A program made the position numbers and the translations under genes. This document shows, piece by piece, positions 24,748-35,520 of a stretch of 64,000 nt of DNA. This DNA comes from Paraburkholderia sp. HP33-1 (GTDB taxonomy: Bacteria > Pseudomonadota > Gammaproteobacteria > Burkholderiales > Burkholderiaceae). Position 1 is the stretch's first letter. Each line of letters opens with the position of its first letter. The stretch is taken from positions 372,001-436,000 of the forward strand of contig NZ_JAJEJR010000003.1 in NCBI RefSeq assembly GCF_021390595.1, given 5' to 3'. Under the pieces are notes generated by a model that saw nothing but the letters and a program-made list of their open reading frames with translations, was not told where the DNA came from and did not search any database.

Positions 24748-25703
24748 CGCGCTCTCCTGGGTGACGCCGGCTTCGGGCTGGCGTGGCCGGCGTGCGCGGT
24801 GGGGCGGCGGCCCGGCCGGCGGACGGCGGTGGCGGCCTCTTTCGTGGCGGGTTTGCCCAGCAGCGCGAGCGTCTGGCGTTGCTGCTCCACCACCGTCGTG
24901 AGCGCGGCCGCTTCGGCCGCCGCCTGCTGGTGTGCCTGGCGCTGCTCCGCCAGTTCCGTCAGGAGCCGCTCGCGCAGCGACTCGAGCGCGCCCACACGTT
25001 CGGCCGCGCGGGCGATCTCGCTCTCGAGGCGTTGCCGCTCGGTCTGGAACGTCTCGCGCTGGTGCGCCGTTTCCCGCAGCAGTTGCCGGGACAGGCCGTC
25101 GTAGCGGGCACGTTCGGTGGCCAGTTCGCCGGCGTGCTGGCGTCCGGCCTCGGCCGCCGCGGCTTCGGTGTGCGCGAGCTGCGCACGCAGCGCGGCCGCC
25201 CCGTCCTCGGCGGCGGCGCACCGTTTCCCGGCCGCCTCAAACCCGGCGCGGGCGACCGCCAGCGCCGCGTCGCGCGCGCTCAGCTGCGCGCGCACGTCGG
25301 CGAGTTCGACGCGCAGCAGTTCGACCTTCAGCCCGGCGTTGCGCTGCGCCTCGACCGAGGCTTCCACCCTGGCTTCCGTTTCGTGACGCAGCCGCACGAT
25401 GCCGTCGAGCTGCGTCGCGACCGCGGCCTCCCACAGCGCGCGCATCTGCGCGGCGATTGCGGGCGGCACGTCGGGCACCGCGAAGCCGGTCAGGCCCGCC
25501 TGCACGATCTCCGCCTCGATCGCATTGAGATGCCGCGAGAGCGTCGCGGGGTCGCCGGCGCCCAGACGCGCGCGCAGCTTGCGCACGGAAACAATTTTGC
25601 GGAAGCGCGCGTCGGAGGCGGGCGCGGTCTCGCCGGCCTCGGCGAGCATCGCGAGGACGGTGGTACGGATCGCATCGGGGGTGACAGCGGCGGGGCGGGC
25701 CAT
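24744..25703 (-). CDS. KfrA-like DNA-binding coiled-coil protein
   Basis: A 319-residue protein. Residues 1-100 form a KfrA_N-type DNA-binding domain (RKIVSVRKLRARLGAGDPATLSRHLNAIEAE); residues 110-290 are one long coiled coil rich in Ala, Glu, Gln and Arg, and the tail is basic and proline-rich. KfrA proteins of broad-host-range plasmids bind their own operator and aid plasmid stability. ATG 25703 has GGAG upstream. It is coupled (ATGA) to the recombinase. A dyad at 25845-25870 is a candidate binding site. Confidence 0.75.
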   Translation of the reverse strand: MARPAAVTPDAIRTTVLAMLAEAGETAPASDARFRKIVSVRKLRARLGAGDPATLSRHLNAIEAEIVQAGLTGFAVPDVPPAIAAQMRALWEAAVATQLDGIVRLRHETEARVEASVEAQRNAGLKVELLRVELADVRAQLSARDAALAVARAGFEAAGKRCAAAEDGAAALRAQLAHTEAAAAEAGRQHAGELATERARYDGLSRQLLRETAHQRETFQTERQRLESEIARAAERVGALESLRERLLTELAEQRQAHQQAAAEAAALTTVVEQQRQTLALLGKPATKEAATAVRRPGRRPTAHAGHASPKPASPRRAR

Positions 25704-25844
25704 GGCGGACTCCGGCAAGGCACTGCGGCGCGCCGGGCGACGGGCAAAAACCCGCTGCATGCAGCGCAGGGCGGGATTTCCACATTAGATTACGCACAAG
25801 CCTGACGCAAGACAACCCGATTTGTCGTGACTAAAGATGGCCAT

Positions 25845-25870
25845 GCCGCGATAAACGCCCTTATCACGGC
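25845..25870 (-). promoter_or_regulatory. candidate KfrA operator
   Basis: GCCGCGATAA and TTATCACGGC form a 10-bp inverted repeat with one mismatch around ACGCCC. It lies about 140 bp upstream of the KfrA-like start codon in an otherwise gene-free stretch, so autoregulation is plausible. Confidence 0.45.
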
Positions 25871-26093
25871 CAGCGCGATGCAGGGCGGGGCGCAACCGCG
25901 CGGGTGGCCCGGCGGCCCGTCAGCCGGTCAGCCACTTTTGCTAAGTGTGGGCTACCGCATCGACTAGCCCAGACTGCGGATCGACATTGCACGCATTGAT
26001 GTGCATCTTCTGTGGCGCGGCGGACTGTTTGGCAATCGTCCAATACGGACAGCGCAACTGCGCGAGTAAGCTGGATCAGCAGACGGGAGGAAG

Positions 26094-26360
26094 GTGCGCA
26101 TATCCGTACAACATGTGCCGGTCACATCTATGCGCAAGATATTCCTTGAACTGCCTGGAAAGGCGCGGCAGGACCAGCCAGAACTCAACGACGAATATAC
26201 GATCACGGTGACGCGGCCAGACGGTCTCGCGTGTACTGATGACGAGGCCCGGCTGATCCTCGTTGAGTGCCTTCGCCACGGGCCCCGTAGGCGACGCAAG
26301 GTCAAAGGTTCCGAGCAGCAGCAGTTAGAGGCCCGTGGCCAGATGCGCCTGATGGACTGA
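26094..26360 (+). CDS. possible small protein, weakly supported
   Basis: An 88-residue frame starting at a GTG with GGAGGAAG just upstream; ATG 26130 is an alternative. It reads RKIFLELPGKARQDQPELND and DDEARLILVECLRHGPRRRRK, with a basic tail. No family recognised. The rest of 25704-26684 holds no other supportable gene. Confidence 0.3.
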   Translation: MRISVQHVPVTSMRKIFLELPGKARQDQPELNDEYTITVTRPDGLACTDDEARLILVECLRHGPRRRRKVKGSEQQQLEARGQMRLMD

Positions 26361-26684
26361 AATCGGTCGACTCCACACGGGCGCGGTGACGACTAGCTTT
26401 TGCAGGTATCAATTTCCTTGCGCACGAGTGGGTGCCTGTGGCAAGCGACGGCTCAACTCCGTAATCCGACGGACGGCCTACGCGCAGAATTCGGCCGGAG
26501 CCGTCATTGGGATGGGCTGGGTTCTACCCAGCAATGTGGCGGCTGATTGCCGACGATGGCGGCATCGAGCAACCCGGTGGCAGCATCCTGCATCAGTGAG
26601 CTCACACCCCCGATCTTAAGCGGCCCTTCGACTCGATGCGAGCGCTATGGCAGCTTCCAAACTGGAACTGCCAGGGGGTTTAGC
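26361..26684. other. gene-free stretch before the ABC-F gene
   Basis: No gene is supportable. The only structure is a hairpin near the 3' end of the ABC-F gene, annotated separately. Confidence 0.5.
26649..26672 (-). terminator. hairpin downstream of the ABC-F gene
   Basis: GGCAGCTTCCA and TGGAACTGCC pair with one bulge around AAC, 13 bp after the ABC-F stop. No T run follows on the minus strand, so it may act only as a stabiliser or a rho-dependent pause. Confidence 0.3.
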
Positions 26685-28364
<1,680 letters not shown>

Positions 28365-28701
28365 AAGGAGCTACTTCGGAGAGGATAGGCATGATAGCCG
28401 ACCGGACGTACAGGGCTGTCTCTTTTCTGGATGCTCGAGAGAAGAGTCGCTTGCGCTTTGCGGCGCCCTCGGCCACAAAGCGAGGCGGGCACTGGCGCAC
28501 CGGGCGTTCCGGCTGCAGGGCCAGCGAACAGACGGTGAGTGACGGCTCCTGGCCGATAGCACCAGTTCGATGAAGGTGCCGCCGTGAGGATGTTGGAATT
28601 CTCAATGGCAGCTTTCAGGCGGTTCGTGAGAACGCGTACTTCTGGCCACGAAGCGACACTCGCGAGACGTTGACATATGACTGAAATTCGGCGCGTTTCG
28701 G
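28365..28701. other. gene-free stretch upstream of the ABC-F gene
   Basis: No convincing gene or RNA is visible. It should contain the ABC-F promoter. Confidence 0.5.
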
Positions 28702-28962
28702 TCATTTGACCCATTTGATATCGGCTACCCACTCCGTCTGCGGAATACGCCAGACACGCGCACCGGGTCGAATCTCGGAATGCTGCAGAGATAGGAATCT
28801 CAGACGAACGTCCGAACCGCCGCCGCCTCTGGCCAGAATGCCGTCGCGAATGGCTGACGATACGTGCTGAAGCGAGGGCGACCAGCATAACCATCTCGCT
28901 TGGGTTGCGTTGCTGATTTCGTATCGTGTAACGGTCGACCACCTTCGTGTTGCAGTCGCCAC
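28702..28962 (-). CDS. possible small protein after the UDG-like gene, weakly supported
   Basis: An 86-residue frame that could start at GTG 28962, two bases after the stop of the UDG-like gene. It reads RWSTVTRYEISNATQARWL, then a Gly run and VRLRFLSLQHSEIRPGARVW, ending IPQTEWVADIKWVK. The amino-acid mix looks protein-like but there is no ribosome site and no recognisable family. It could instead be a remnant. Confidence 0.3.
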   Translation of the reverse strand: MATATRRWSTVTRYEISNATQARWLCWSPSLQHVSSAIRDGILARGGGGSDVRLRFLSLQHSEIRPGARVWRIPQTEWVADIKWVK

Positions 28963-28964
28963 TG

Positions 28965-29630
28965 TCAAACAAACCGCTTCAAGATTTCTGCTTTTCCAGC
29001 TGCCATCCATGTCGTCCAGTTGTTTGCATCAAAGCCTCTACTGGCATGATGTGCGACTTGGAAACAGGCAAACGGGTTTTCTTTAGCCTCTCCATCGGAA
29101 TAGCCTGTCCAGACGTTGAGCAATCTGCGCTTGTACGGGCGTGGCATTGCAACGTCGGCCCGTTCTTGCCCCTCTTCCCACCCATCTCTTGTACCGGGCA
29201 AATAGCCCCAAAGGTTGAGACCCATAACCAACACGGCATGAGGATTGTGCGTCCGGATAACTTCACTGAATGCGCCACGGGACTCGGTGAATTGCCTCGT
29301 CGTTGGACGAACTTGTGCGTTTGGCATGCTCTCACGGACAAAGTTATAGAACGCCACAGTGTTCCAAAATCGTAACCTTGCATCGTAGCCAAGCTGAGGT
29401 GAACCGGTCATCAATCTTTCAGCGGCGGTGCAAATGTCATATCGCATTGGATCCCAGCCGTCCTGCCGATCGCCGTTATGCGCTCGAATCATCCATTCGG
29501 TTTCACGCGGTTCGTTTTGGCGTAGTCCGTATCCAGATTCACCGAGAATGAGCCAACGGATCTTTTGGTCCTTGTATTGGTTACCGACCCACGGGTGATA
29601 ACGTACTTCCGATGAATAAATTGCAGCCAT
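28965..29630 (-). CDS. uracil-DNA-glycosylase-superfamily-like protein
   Basis: A 221-residue protein with features of the UDG fold: an N-terminal strand and loop KIRWLILGESGYG (residues 23-35, the position of the water-activating GxxP-type loop but with ES), FWNTVAFYNFV in the middle, the strand PHAVLVMGLNLWG, and a C-terminal AHHASRGFDANNW that matches the HPS-type DNA-intercalation loop. Catalytic identity is uncertain because the first loop lacks a clear Asp or Asn. It sits 44 bp downstream of a WYL-domain gene on the same strand. It may recognise modified bases or nucleotides rather than uracil. Confidence 0.6.
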   Translation of the reverse strand: MAAIYSSEVRYHPWVGNQYKDQKIRWLILGESGYGLRQNEPRETEWMIRAHNGDRQDGWDPMRYDICTAAERLMTGSPQLGYDARLRFWNTVAFYNFVRESMPNAQVRPTTRQFTESRGAFSEVIRTHNPHAVLVMGLNLWGYLPGTRDGWEEGQERADVAMPRPYKRRLLNVWTGYSDGEAKENPFACFQVAHHASRGFDANNWTTWMAAGKAEILKRFV

Positions 29631-29674
29631 AGCGGTCCTCTGGTGACGCAGTTAAATACCAAATTGAAACACCG

Positions 29675-30265
29675 CTAGACGATGTAGCGAGCAGCCAGTT
29701 GTTTTGCGTGTACCGAAAACTCTGCTCGAAGATCATGTGGTTCCCGCACTTCGACACGACTGCCAAAGCCGAGCAGCCACCACCTCAAGGGTTCATCATT
29801 TTCCACTGTTGCCGAAACTTCAAAAAGCGTACTGTCGCCTACGGGCTTGATAGTTTGATCGAACGAAAGCGGTGTCTCTCGTAAATGTTCCACCGCTACC
29901 GGGTCAAACCACGCGACCAATCGTATAGGTCCCTGCGAGTGATATTGGCCAGCACCTTGAACGTATTGCTGAAAGTCGAACCCTGGCGGAGATTTGCGCG
30001 GCTCGGAGAGAACTGTCGTGTTTGTAAGTCGGTGAAGTGCGATTTGCTGAACGTCGGTGTAGTCAAACATGGTGACGATCAGATACTGCACGGGTCCTCG
30101 GACAACAAGCCCAAGCGGATTCAACACTACTTCCTTTGCCACATCGCTGCCTTTTGAGCGATATCGGCCCGTGAGGCGGAATTTGCGTGCCAGCGCTTCC
30201 TGCGCGTCATTCAGCACTCTCGCATCAATCTTGGGCGCTATAAGAGCAAGCGACGTGGGAATCAC
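29675..30265 (-). CDS. WYL-domain protein lacking its usual N-terminal helix-turn-helix
   Basis: A 196-residue frame from a GTG at 30265. It has the WYL core (VVLNPLGLVVRGPVQYLIV, then the QQIALHRLTNTTVL strand) and the C-terminal WCX extension (PLRWWLLGFGSRVEVREP). WYL proteins are ligand-sensing regulators, often of phage-defence genes, and normally begin with a winged helix of about 60 residues that is absent here; a TAG closes the frame 45 bp upstream. So the gene is 5'-truncated or uses another domain arrangement. It precedes the UDG-like gene in the same direction. Confidence 0.65.
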   Translation of the reverse strand: MIPTSLALIAPKIDARVLNDAQEALARKFRLTGRYRSKGSDVAKEVVLNPLGLVVRGPVQYLIVTMFDYTDVQQIALHRLTNTTVLSEPRKSPPGFDFQQYVQGAGQYHSQGPIRLVAWFDPVAVEHLRETPLSFDQTIKPVGDSTLFEVSATVENDEPLRWWLLGFGSRVEVREPHDLRAEFSVHAKQLAARYIV

Positions 30266-30450
30266 TGCAGTTTCCCTGTGCCAATGTTTCCAGCCAGTCT
30301 GGGCAACCTACGGTGTTCGATAATCATCGCTGTTCTCATATTGGAAAGGCAGTGTGCTGACGGCAACACCCCTATCCTCGTCCGTGAACGGCGAGCTTGG
30401 CCCTGATTGTTTGCTTGATGGAAATCTTTTTGTATTGGGACGTGTCAGCG

Positions 30451-31254
30451 TCAAGAACGGATCGGGAAGCTGTGGATTGCTTTCTTGATGCTTGCGGCAG
30501 CGGATTGCAGTTGACGGGAAAGGGTGATTACTCGGCTATCCGACATGCGGTTGTCCACGGCAGCCACGCTGACCGCCGCAACCGGATTGTCCAGCGTGTC
30601 GAGGATCGCGACGCCGACCGCGGTTGTCCCCAGCGTGACCTGGCTGTGAATCAGCGAAAAGCCCTGCCTCTTACAGGCATCGATCGCGTTGCGCAGGGTC
30701 TTTTCATGAAGTGCCTTGTACGTGCCATAACGGTGGGTGAGATAGTCGATGGTTTCCTCGCGTTCGTCCTCGGGTATCGCCGAGAGGATGGCGAGGCCGC
30801 CCGCGCCGAGTCCGAGCGGGCGACGACTCCCGACCTCCAGCGTCATGACGCGAATCGCCGACGGACCTTCGTAACGGTCTTCGCAGACAGATTCATTGCC
30901 GCTGCGGACCGTGAGGTAGACGGTGTCGCCAATCTCTTCTGCAAGCTGCGTCAGGATTGGACGGCACGGTTGCCGCAGATCATAGATTTGGGAGGCTGCG
31001 AGCCCGAGTTCGAACGCGAGTGCGCCGAGTGTGTAGCGCTTGTTCGATTCACGCTGGACGACCATGCGCTCCTTGATCAACCGACGTAGGAGCCGATGTA
31101 CGGTGGAATGGGGTAAGTTGGCCGATTCGGAGATCTGGGTGAGCGCTAGCCCATAGCGGCCGGCGGTTGCGAGAAGTCTCAGCAGCTCGAATGTGCGTTC
31201 GATGGAACCGGGGTCTGCGCTCTGTTTCACTGCGGTCCTGGATCGCATGTTCAT
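30451..31254 (-). CDS. IclR-family regulator of the homogentisate module
   Basis: A 267-residue IclR protein. The helix-turn-helix is at residues 20-75 (LALTQISESANLPHSTVHRLLRRLIKERMV) and the effector domain at 85-260 (LAEEIGDTVYLTVRSG, GLGAGGLAILSAIPEDE, VGVAILDTLDNPVAAVSV). It is divergent from the fumarylacetoacetase gene with a 94-bp gap, so it most likely controls the fah-hmgA-hydroxylase operon with homogentisate or an upstream aromatic acid as effector. No obvious operator was found in the gap by eye. Confidence 0.85.
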   Translation of the reverse strand: MNMRSRTAVKQSADPGSIERTFELLRLLATAGRYGLALTQISESANLPHSTVHRLLRRLIKERMVVQRESNKRYTLGALAFELGLAASQIYDLRQPCRPILTQLAEEIGDTVYLTVRSGNESVCEDRYEGPSAIRVMTLEVGSRRPLGLGAGGLAILSAIPEDEREETIDYLTHRYGTYKALHEKTLRNAIDACKRQGFSLIHSQVTLGTTAVGVAILDTLDNPVAAVSVAAVDNRMSDSRVITLSRQLQSAAASIKKAIHSFPIRS

Positions 31255-31348
31255 TGAGTGGAAATGATGGCGTGTGGTGTACGGTCGCGGCGTAGATTGG
31301 CAGGTGTCTGAAGTGTCGTCAATCCTTCCAATCGGTGGAATCTAGACT

Positions 31349-32335
31349 ATGAAACTTGCATCGCTGAAAAACGGCACCCGTGACGGTGCTTTGATCGTGG
31401 TGTCGCGCGATCTCATGCGCGCCGTGACTGCGGCGGATATTGCCCCGACGTTGCAGGAAGCGATCGAAAACTGGAACGATGTCGAACCGCGCCTCAAGGC
31501 ACTCTACGAAGCACTCAATGCCGGTACGGCAAGCGGCGCATTTGCCTTTGTCCAGTCGAAGGCTGAGTCGCCGCTGCCGCGCGCCTACCAATGGCTGGAT
31601 GGCAGTTCGTATCTGAGCCACGTCGAGCTCGTGCGCAAGGCGCGGGGTGTCGAGATGCCGCCGTCGTTTCTTCAGGACCCGCTGATGTATCAGGGCTGCT
31701 CGGACTATTTCACGGGGCCGCAGGATCCGGTCTATATCGCGACTGAGGAATGGGGCGCGGACCTCGAGGCCGAGATCGCGGTGATCACCGACGACGTACC
31801 GATGTTGGCCACGCCGGAGCAGGCCAAATCGCATATCAAGCTGCTGATGCTGCTCAACGACATCTCGCTGCGCCACGTGATTCCGGCAGAGCTGAACAAG
31901 GGCTTTGGTTTCGTGAACGGCAAGGGCGTGACGGCGTTTTCGCCGGTCGCTGTGACGCCGGACGAACTTGGTGCGGCATGGGATGGTTCGAAGATCAGCC
32001 TGCCGCTTACGGTGCATATCAACAACGAGAAGCTCGGTGCGCCGCTCGCGGGTGTCGACATGTACTTCAATTTCCCGCAGCTGATCGCGCACGCCGCGAA
32101 GACCCGCACGCTGGGTGCTGGCACCGTACTGGGTTCGGGCACGATATCGAATCACGATCGCAGCAACGGTTTTTGCTGCATTTCGGAGAAGCGTGCGCTG
32201 GAGACTGTCGAGCACGGCAAGCCGGTCACGCCGTTCTTCCATTTCGGAGATCACGTGCGTGTGGAGATGTTCGATGCGCAGGGCGCCTCGATCTTCGGCA
32301 CGATCGACAACGAGATCCAGAAATATCAGGGTTGA
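31349..32335 (+). CDS. fumarylacetoacetase-like FAA hydrolase
   Basis: A 328-residue protein of the FAA hydrolase family. The metal site is visible in EEWGADLEAEIAVITDD (about residue 132-148) and NDISLRHVIP (about 172); the closing loop is VLGSGTISNHD (about 258). It would hydrolyse 4-fumarylacetoacetate to fumarate and acetoacetate, the last homogentisate step; an isomerase for maleylacetoacetate is not seen here. It is the first gene of an operon with hmgA (110 bp) and an aromatic hydroxylase. Confidence 0.82.
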   Translation: MKLASLKNGTRDGALIVVSRDLMRAVTAADIAPTLQEAIENWNDVEPRLKALYEALNAGTASGAFAFVQSKAESPLPRAYQWLDGSSYLSHVELVRKARGVEMPPSFLQDPLMYQGCSDYFTGPQDPVYIATEEWGADLEAEIAVITDDVPMLATPEQAKSHIKLLMLLNDISLRHVIPAELNKGFGFVNGKGVTAFSPVAVTPDELGAAWDGSKISLPLTVHINNEKLGAPLAGVDMYFNFPQLIAHAAKTRTLGAGTVLGSGTISNHDRSNGFCCISEKRALETVEHGKPVTPFFHFGDHVRVEMFDAQGASIFGTIDNEIQKYQG

Positions 32336-32445
32336 TCGACCCGGGATCGACAAAGAGACCGTATGTCCGCAGACAAAGGGGCATGCGAGTTCGGGGCGCG
32401 TGAGATGCCGCCCCGCAACGTGAACAGAGAGTCGCGAGCAAGCAG

Positions 32446-33750
32446 ATGAGTACCCAGACATCGCCGCACGGCCTTATCTACATGAGCGGCCTCGGTAACC
32501 AGTTTTCTACTGAAGCTATTCCGGGCGCCTTGCCGGAAGGGCGCAATTCGCCGCAGCGTGCCCCGCATGGCCTGTTTGCCGAATTGCTGTCCGGCGCGGC
32601 GTTTACCGCGCCGCGCGTGGAGAATCGGCGCACGTGGATGTACCATGTACTGCCTTCGGCCATGCACGACGCCTATCGGAAAATCGAGCAGCCCGCCTGG
32701 GAGTCGGGACCTTTTGGCGAAGTGGATACACCGGCGAACCGCTTCCGCTGGGATCCGTGGCCGGCTCCGACGGCACCGACCGATTTTCTCGACGGTATCG
32801 TGACGATCGCGGGCAACGGCAGCCCCGAAGCACAGTCGGGCATAAGCGCGCACGTCTACCGTGCCAACGCCTCGATGACGAACCGCTATCTGCTGAATGC
32901 CGACGGGGAAATGCTGATCGTGCCGCAACTCGGCCGGCTGACGATTCGTACCGAGCTGGGCGTGCTCGGCCTTGCGCCGGGCGAAATCGCCGTGGTGCCG
33001 CGCGGCCTGCATTTTGCGGTCGATCTGGACGACGGCGAGGCGAGCGGCTATATAGCCGAAAATTGCGGTGCGCCGTTCCGGCTTCCGGAGCTGGGCCCGA
33101 TCGGCTCGAACGGCCTGGCGAATCATCGGGACTTCCTGACGCCGGTCGCCGCTTATGAGGACGGTCCGCGCGATGTCAAGATCGTGCGCAAGTTCCTCGG
33201 CAAATTCTGGGAAGGCATGCAAAACCATTCGCCACTCAACGTCGTTGCGTGGCATGGCAATCTCGCGCCCTACAAATACGATCTGGCCCGGTTCATGGCG
33301 ATCGGAACGATCTCGTTCGATCATCCGGGTCCCTCGATTTATACGGTGCTGACTTCGCCTTCCACGGTGCCCGGAACTGCAAATTGCGATTTCGTGATCT
33401 TCCCACCACGCTGGCTGGTTGCCGAGGACACGTTCCGCCCGCCTTGGTTCCACCGCAATGTGATGAGTGAACTGATGGGTCTCGTGTATGGCGTCTACGA
33501 TGCCAAGGCCGAGGGGTTTGTGCCGGGTGGCGTGAGCCTGCACAACTGCATGATGCCGCATGGTCCGGATGCAACGACCTTCGACAAGGCCAGCAGCGCG
33601 GAACTCAAGCCGCACAAGGTCGACAACGCGCTGGCTTTCATGTTCGAGAGCTGCCACGTATTCAAACTCACGCGCCGCTCACTCGAGGCAGTCAATCGCC
33701 AGCTGGCCTACGACACGGTCTGGGACGGTTTTGCAGTGCCCAAGGTTTGA
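32446..33750 (+). CDS. hmgA: homogentisate 1,2-dioxygenase
   Basis: A 434-residue protein matching the family along its length: [25 protein letters not shown] near the N-terminus, the cupin core, and the iron ligands His and Glu in the C-terminal part ([30 protein letters not shown], about 330-360, and [11 protein letters not shown], about 365-375). It opens the ring of homogentisate to maleylacetoacetate using Fe(II) and O2 in the cytoplasm. The two flanking genes fit the same pathway. Confidence 0.95.
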   Translation: MSTQTSPHGLIYMSGLGNQFSTEAIPGALPEGRNSPQRAPHGLFAELLSGAAFTAPRVENRRTWMYHVLPSAMHDAYRKIEQPAWESGPFGEVDTPANRFRWDPWPAPTAPTDFLDGIVTIAGNGSPEAQSGISAHVYRANASMTNRYLLNADGEMLIVPQLGRLTIRTELGVLGLAPGEIAVVPRGLHFAVDLDDGEASGYIAENCGAPFRLPELGPIGSNGLANHRDFLTPVAAYEDGPRDVKIVRKFLGKFWEGMQNHSPLNVVAWHGNLAPYKYDLARFMAIGTISFDHPGPSIYTVLTSPSTVPGTANCDFVIFPPRWLVAEDTFRPPWFHRNVMSELMGLVYGVYDAKAEGFVPGGVSLHNCMMPHGPDATTFDKASSAELKPHKVDNALAFMFESCHVFKLTRRSLEAVNRQLAYDTVWDGFAVPKV

Positions 33751-33804
33751 GTCGCCGCGGTCACCGACAGAATCAATTGAACTTTTGCGGTGGGTAAAAG
33801 AGTC

Positions 33805-35424
33805 ATGGATACATACGACGCAATCATCTCGGGTTACGGCCCGACCGGCGCAACGGTGGCCAACCTGCTTGCCACGATGGGCATGCGCGTGGCAATAGTC
33901 GAGCGCGACAAGGACATCTACGACAAGCCGCGCGCGATCACCGCCGACCACGAGACGCTGCGCGCTTTCCAAGCGGCCGGCCTGGCCGAGAAAATCACGG
34001 AAGATACCTGTCCTCATCCCGGCACCGACTTCATCGGTGTCGACGGGCAGGTCATCAAACGTTTCTATCCGCTGCCGGCGCCCGGTCCACTCGGCTGGGA
34101 GCCGACCTTTATGTTCTACCAGCCCACCCTCGAGCGTGTGCTGAGAGACGGGGTCAAACGCTTCGAATCGGTCGATGTACTAGTCGAACACACGCTCATT
34201 TCTCTGCGCCAGGATGCTGAAGGGGTGGAGGTCGACGTCACTGGTCCGGGTGAGTTGAGCAAGACGCTGCGGGGCAAGTATCTGCTTGCGTGTGACGGCG
34301 CACGCAGTGCGGTGCGTAGCCAGATTGAGTCCACCATTTACGATCTTGCATTCGATGAATCGTGGGTGGTGGTCGATGCTGACTTGCATGACGACGTCGT
34401 ACTGCCCGAACGATGCGTGCAATATTGCCGTCCCGCGCGCCCGGGCACTTACATCGTCGGGCCCGATCGTCTGCGCCGTTGGGAGATCAAGGTACTGCCG
34501 GGAGAGGCGCCAGAGTCCTTCAACGACCCGGAGCACCTAGAGCGTGTCCTCTCGACCTTTGTGGACACGAGCGGTGTCAAAGTCAAGCGCGTTGCGATCT
34601 ACCGCTTCCACGCCGTCGTTGCCGAAAAATGGCGTGAAGGCCGCGTGTTTCTGCTCGGCGATGCGGCTCATCAGATGCCGCCTTTCATGGGACAGGGTTT
34701 GTGTGCAGGGGTACGGGATGCCTACAACCTTGCCTGGAAGCTCGACGCGGTGTTATGTGGCAAGGCCGGGGATGCATTGCTCGATACCTATGGGCAGGAG
34801 CGCCGCCCGCACGTGCAGACGGTCGTCGAAACCGCCAAATCCTTCGGCTTGATCATCGGCGAACTCGACGAGCAGGCCGCCCGCGAGCGGGATCGTCGTC
34901 TTGGCGCGGAGTTGGCGGCCGGTACGGCACAGACGATTCGCCAGTCGTTCATCCCGGGCCTGGAAACCGGTCTGCTGTATCGGGATGTGATCGGTACGCT
35001 GAGCACCGGTGCGGGTAAGTTGTTTCCGCAACCATGGGTGAGCAGCGAAGGCGTCGGTCGGATGCGCCTCGACGATCTGGTGCGTGGCAATTTCTATGTC
35101 GTCACCCGGGATCGGGCGCTTGCGGCGGCCGCGCGCGATTCGCTCGGCGTGGCTGCATCCTTGAGCGATGTCAAGGTCGTTTGCGTGGTGGACGAGGGGC
35201 AGGGCAGCACGAATCTCGAGACAGAACTGATTGCTGTCACCGAGGAGTTGGATCTTGTGGTGCGCTGGCTGACCGAGACGAGAGCCGTGGCGGCAGTGGT
35301 TCGTCCCGATGGTTTTGCCTATGGCACGGCGCGGCATCAGGGCGAGTTGAAGGACATGATCGTATCGCTCGGCAGGGCGCTCACGTTTGCACCTCATCCT
35401 GAAGAGCGGGCAGCGGCTGTGTGA
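33805..35424 (+). CDS. FAD-dependent aromatic hydroxylase (MhpA-like)
   Basis: A 539-residue class A flavin monooxygenase. FAD site AIISGYGPTGATVANLLATMG at the N-terminus (residues 5-25), then DGARSAVR (about 165), GDAAHQMPPFMGQGLCAGVRDAYNLAWKL (about 280-310), and a C-terminal thioredoxin-like domain. The family includes 3-(3-hydroxyphenyl)propionate hydroxylase. Next to hmgA and fumarylacetoacetase, the most economical role is ring hydroxylation that yields homogentisate, for example from 3-hydroxyphenylacetate; this is inferred. ATG 33805 fits the family start; a GTG at 33790 adds five residues. A decayed second copy begins 420 bp downstream. Confidence 0.8.
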   Translation: MDTYDAIISGYGPTGATVANLLATMGMRVAIVERDKDIYDKPRAITADHETLRAFQAAGLAEKITEDTCPHPGTDFIGVDGQVIKRFYPLPAPGPLGWEPTFMFYQPTLERVLRDGVKRFESVDVLVEHTLISLRQDAEGVEVDVTGPGELSKTLRGKYLLACDGARSAVRSQIESTIYDLAFDESWVVVDADLHDDVVLPERCVQYCRPARPGTYIVGPDRLRRWEIKVLPGEAPESFNDPEHLERVLSTFVDTSGVKVKRVAIYRFHAVVAEKWREGRVFLLGDAAHQMPPFMGQGLCAGVRDAYNLAWKLDAVLCGKAGDALLDTYGQERRPHVQTVVETAKSFGLIIGELDEQAARERDRRLGAELAAGTAQTIRQSFIPGLETGLLYRDVIGTLSTGAGKLFPQPWVSSEGVGRMRLDDLVRGNFYVVTRDRALAAAARDSLGVAASLSDVKVVCVVDEGQGSTNLETELIAVTEELDLVVRWLTETRAVAAVVRPDGFAYGTARHQGELKDMIVSLGRALTFAPHPEERAAAV

Positions 35425-35427
35425 TGA

Positions 35428-35448
35428 CCAGGCCAGAGATCGGCCTGG
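35428..35448 (+). terminator. hairpin after the hydroxylase gene
   Basis: CCAGGCC and GGCCTGG form a perfect 7-bp stem with a 7-nt loop, 4 bp after the stop of the hydroxylase gene. No T run follows. Confidence 0.4.
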
Positions 35449-35520
35449 GACAAACATAAATGCGCGGAGACGAAGCAGATTGATTGCTCGTTCCGCGCAC
35501 TCGAGCGAGGACGGAGTTGG

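Noticed and set aside
32326..33657. Minus-strand open frame of 443 codons opposite hmgA
   Set aside because: Same shadow pattern, no motifs, no ribosome site.
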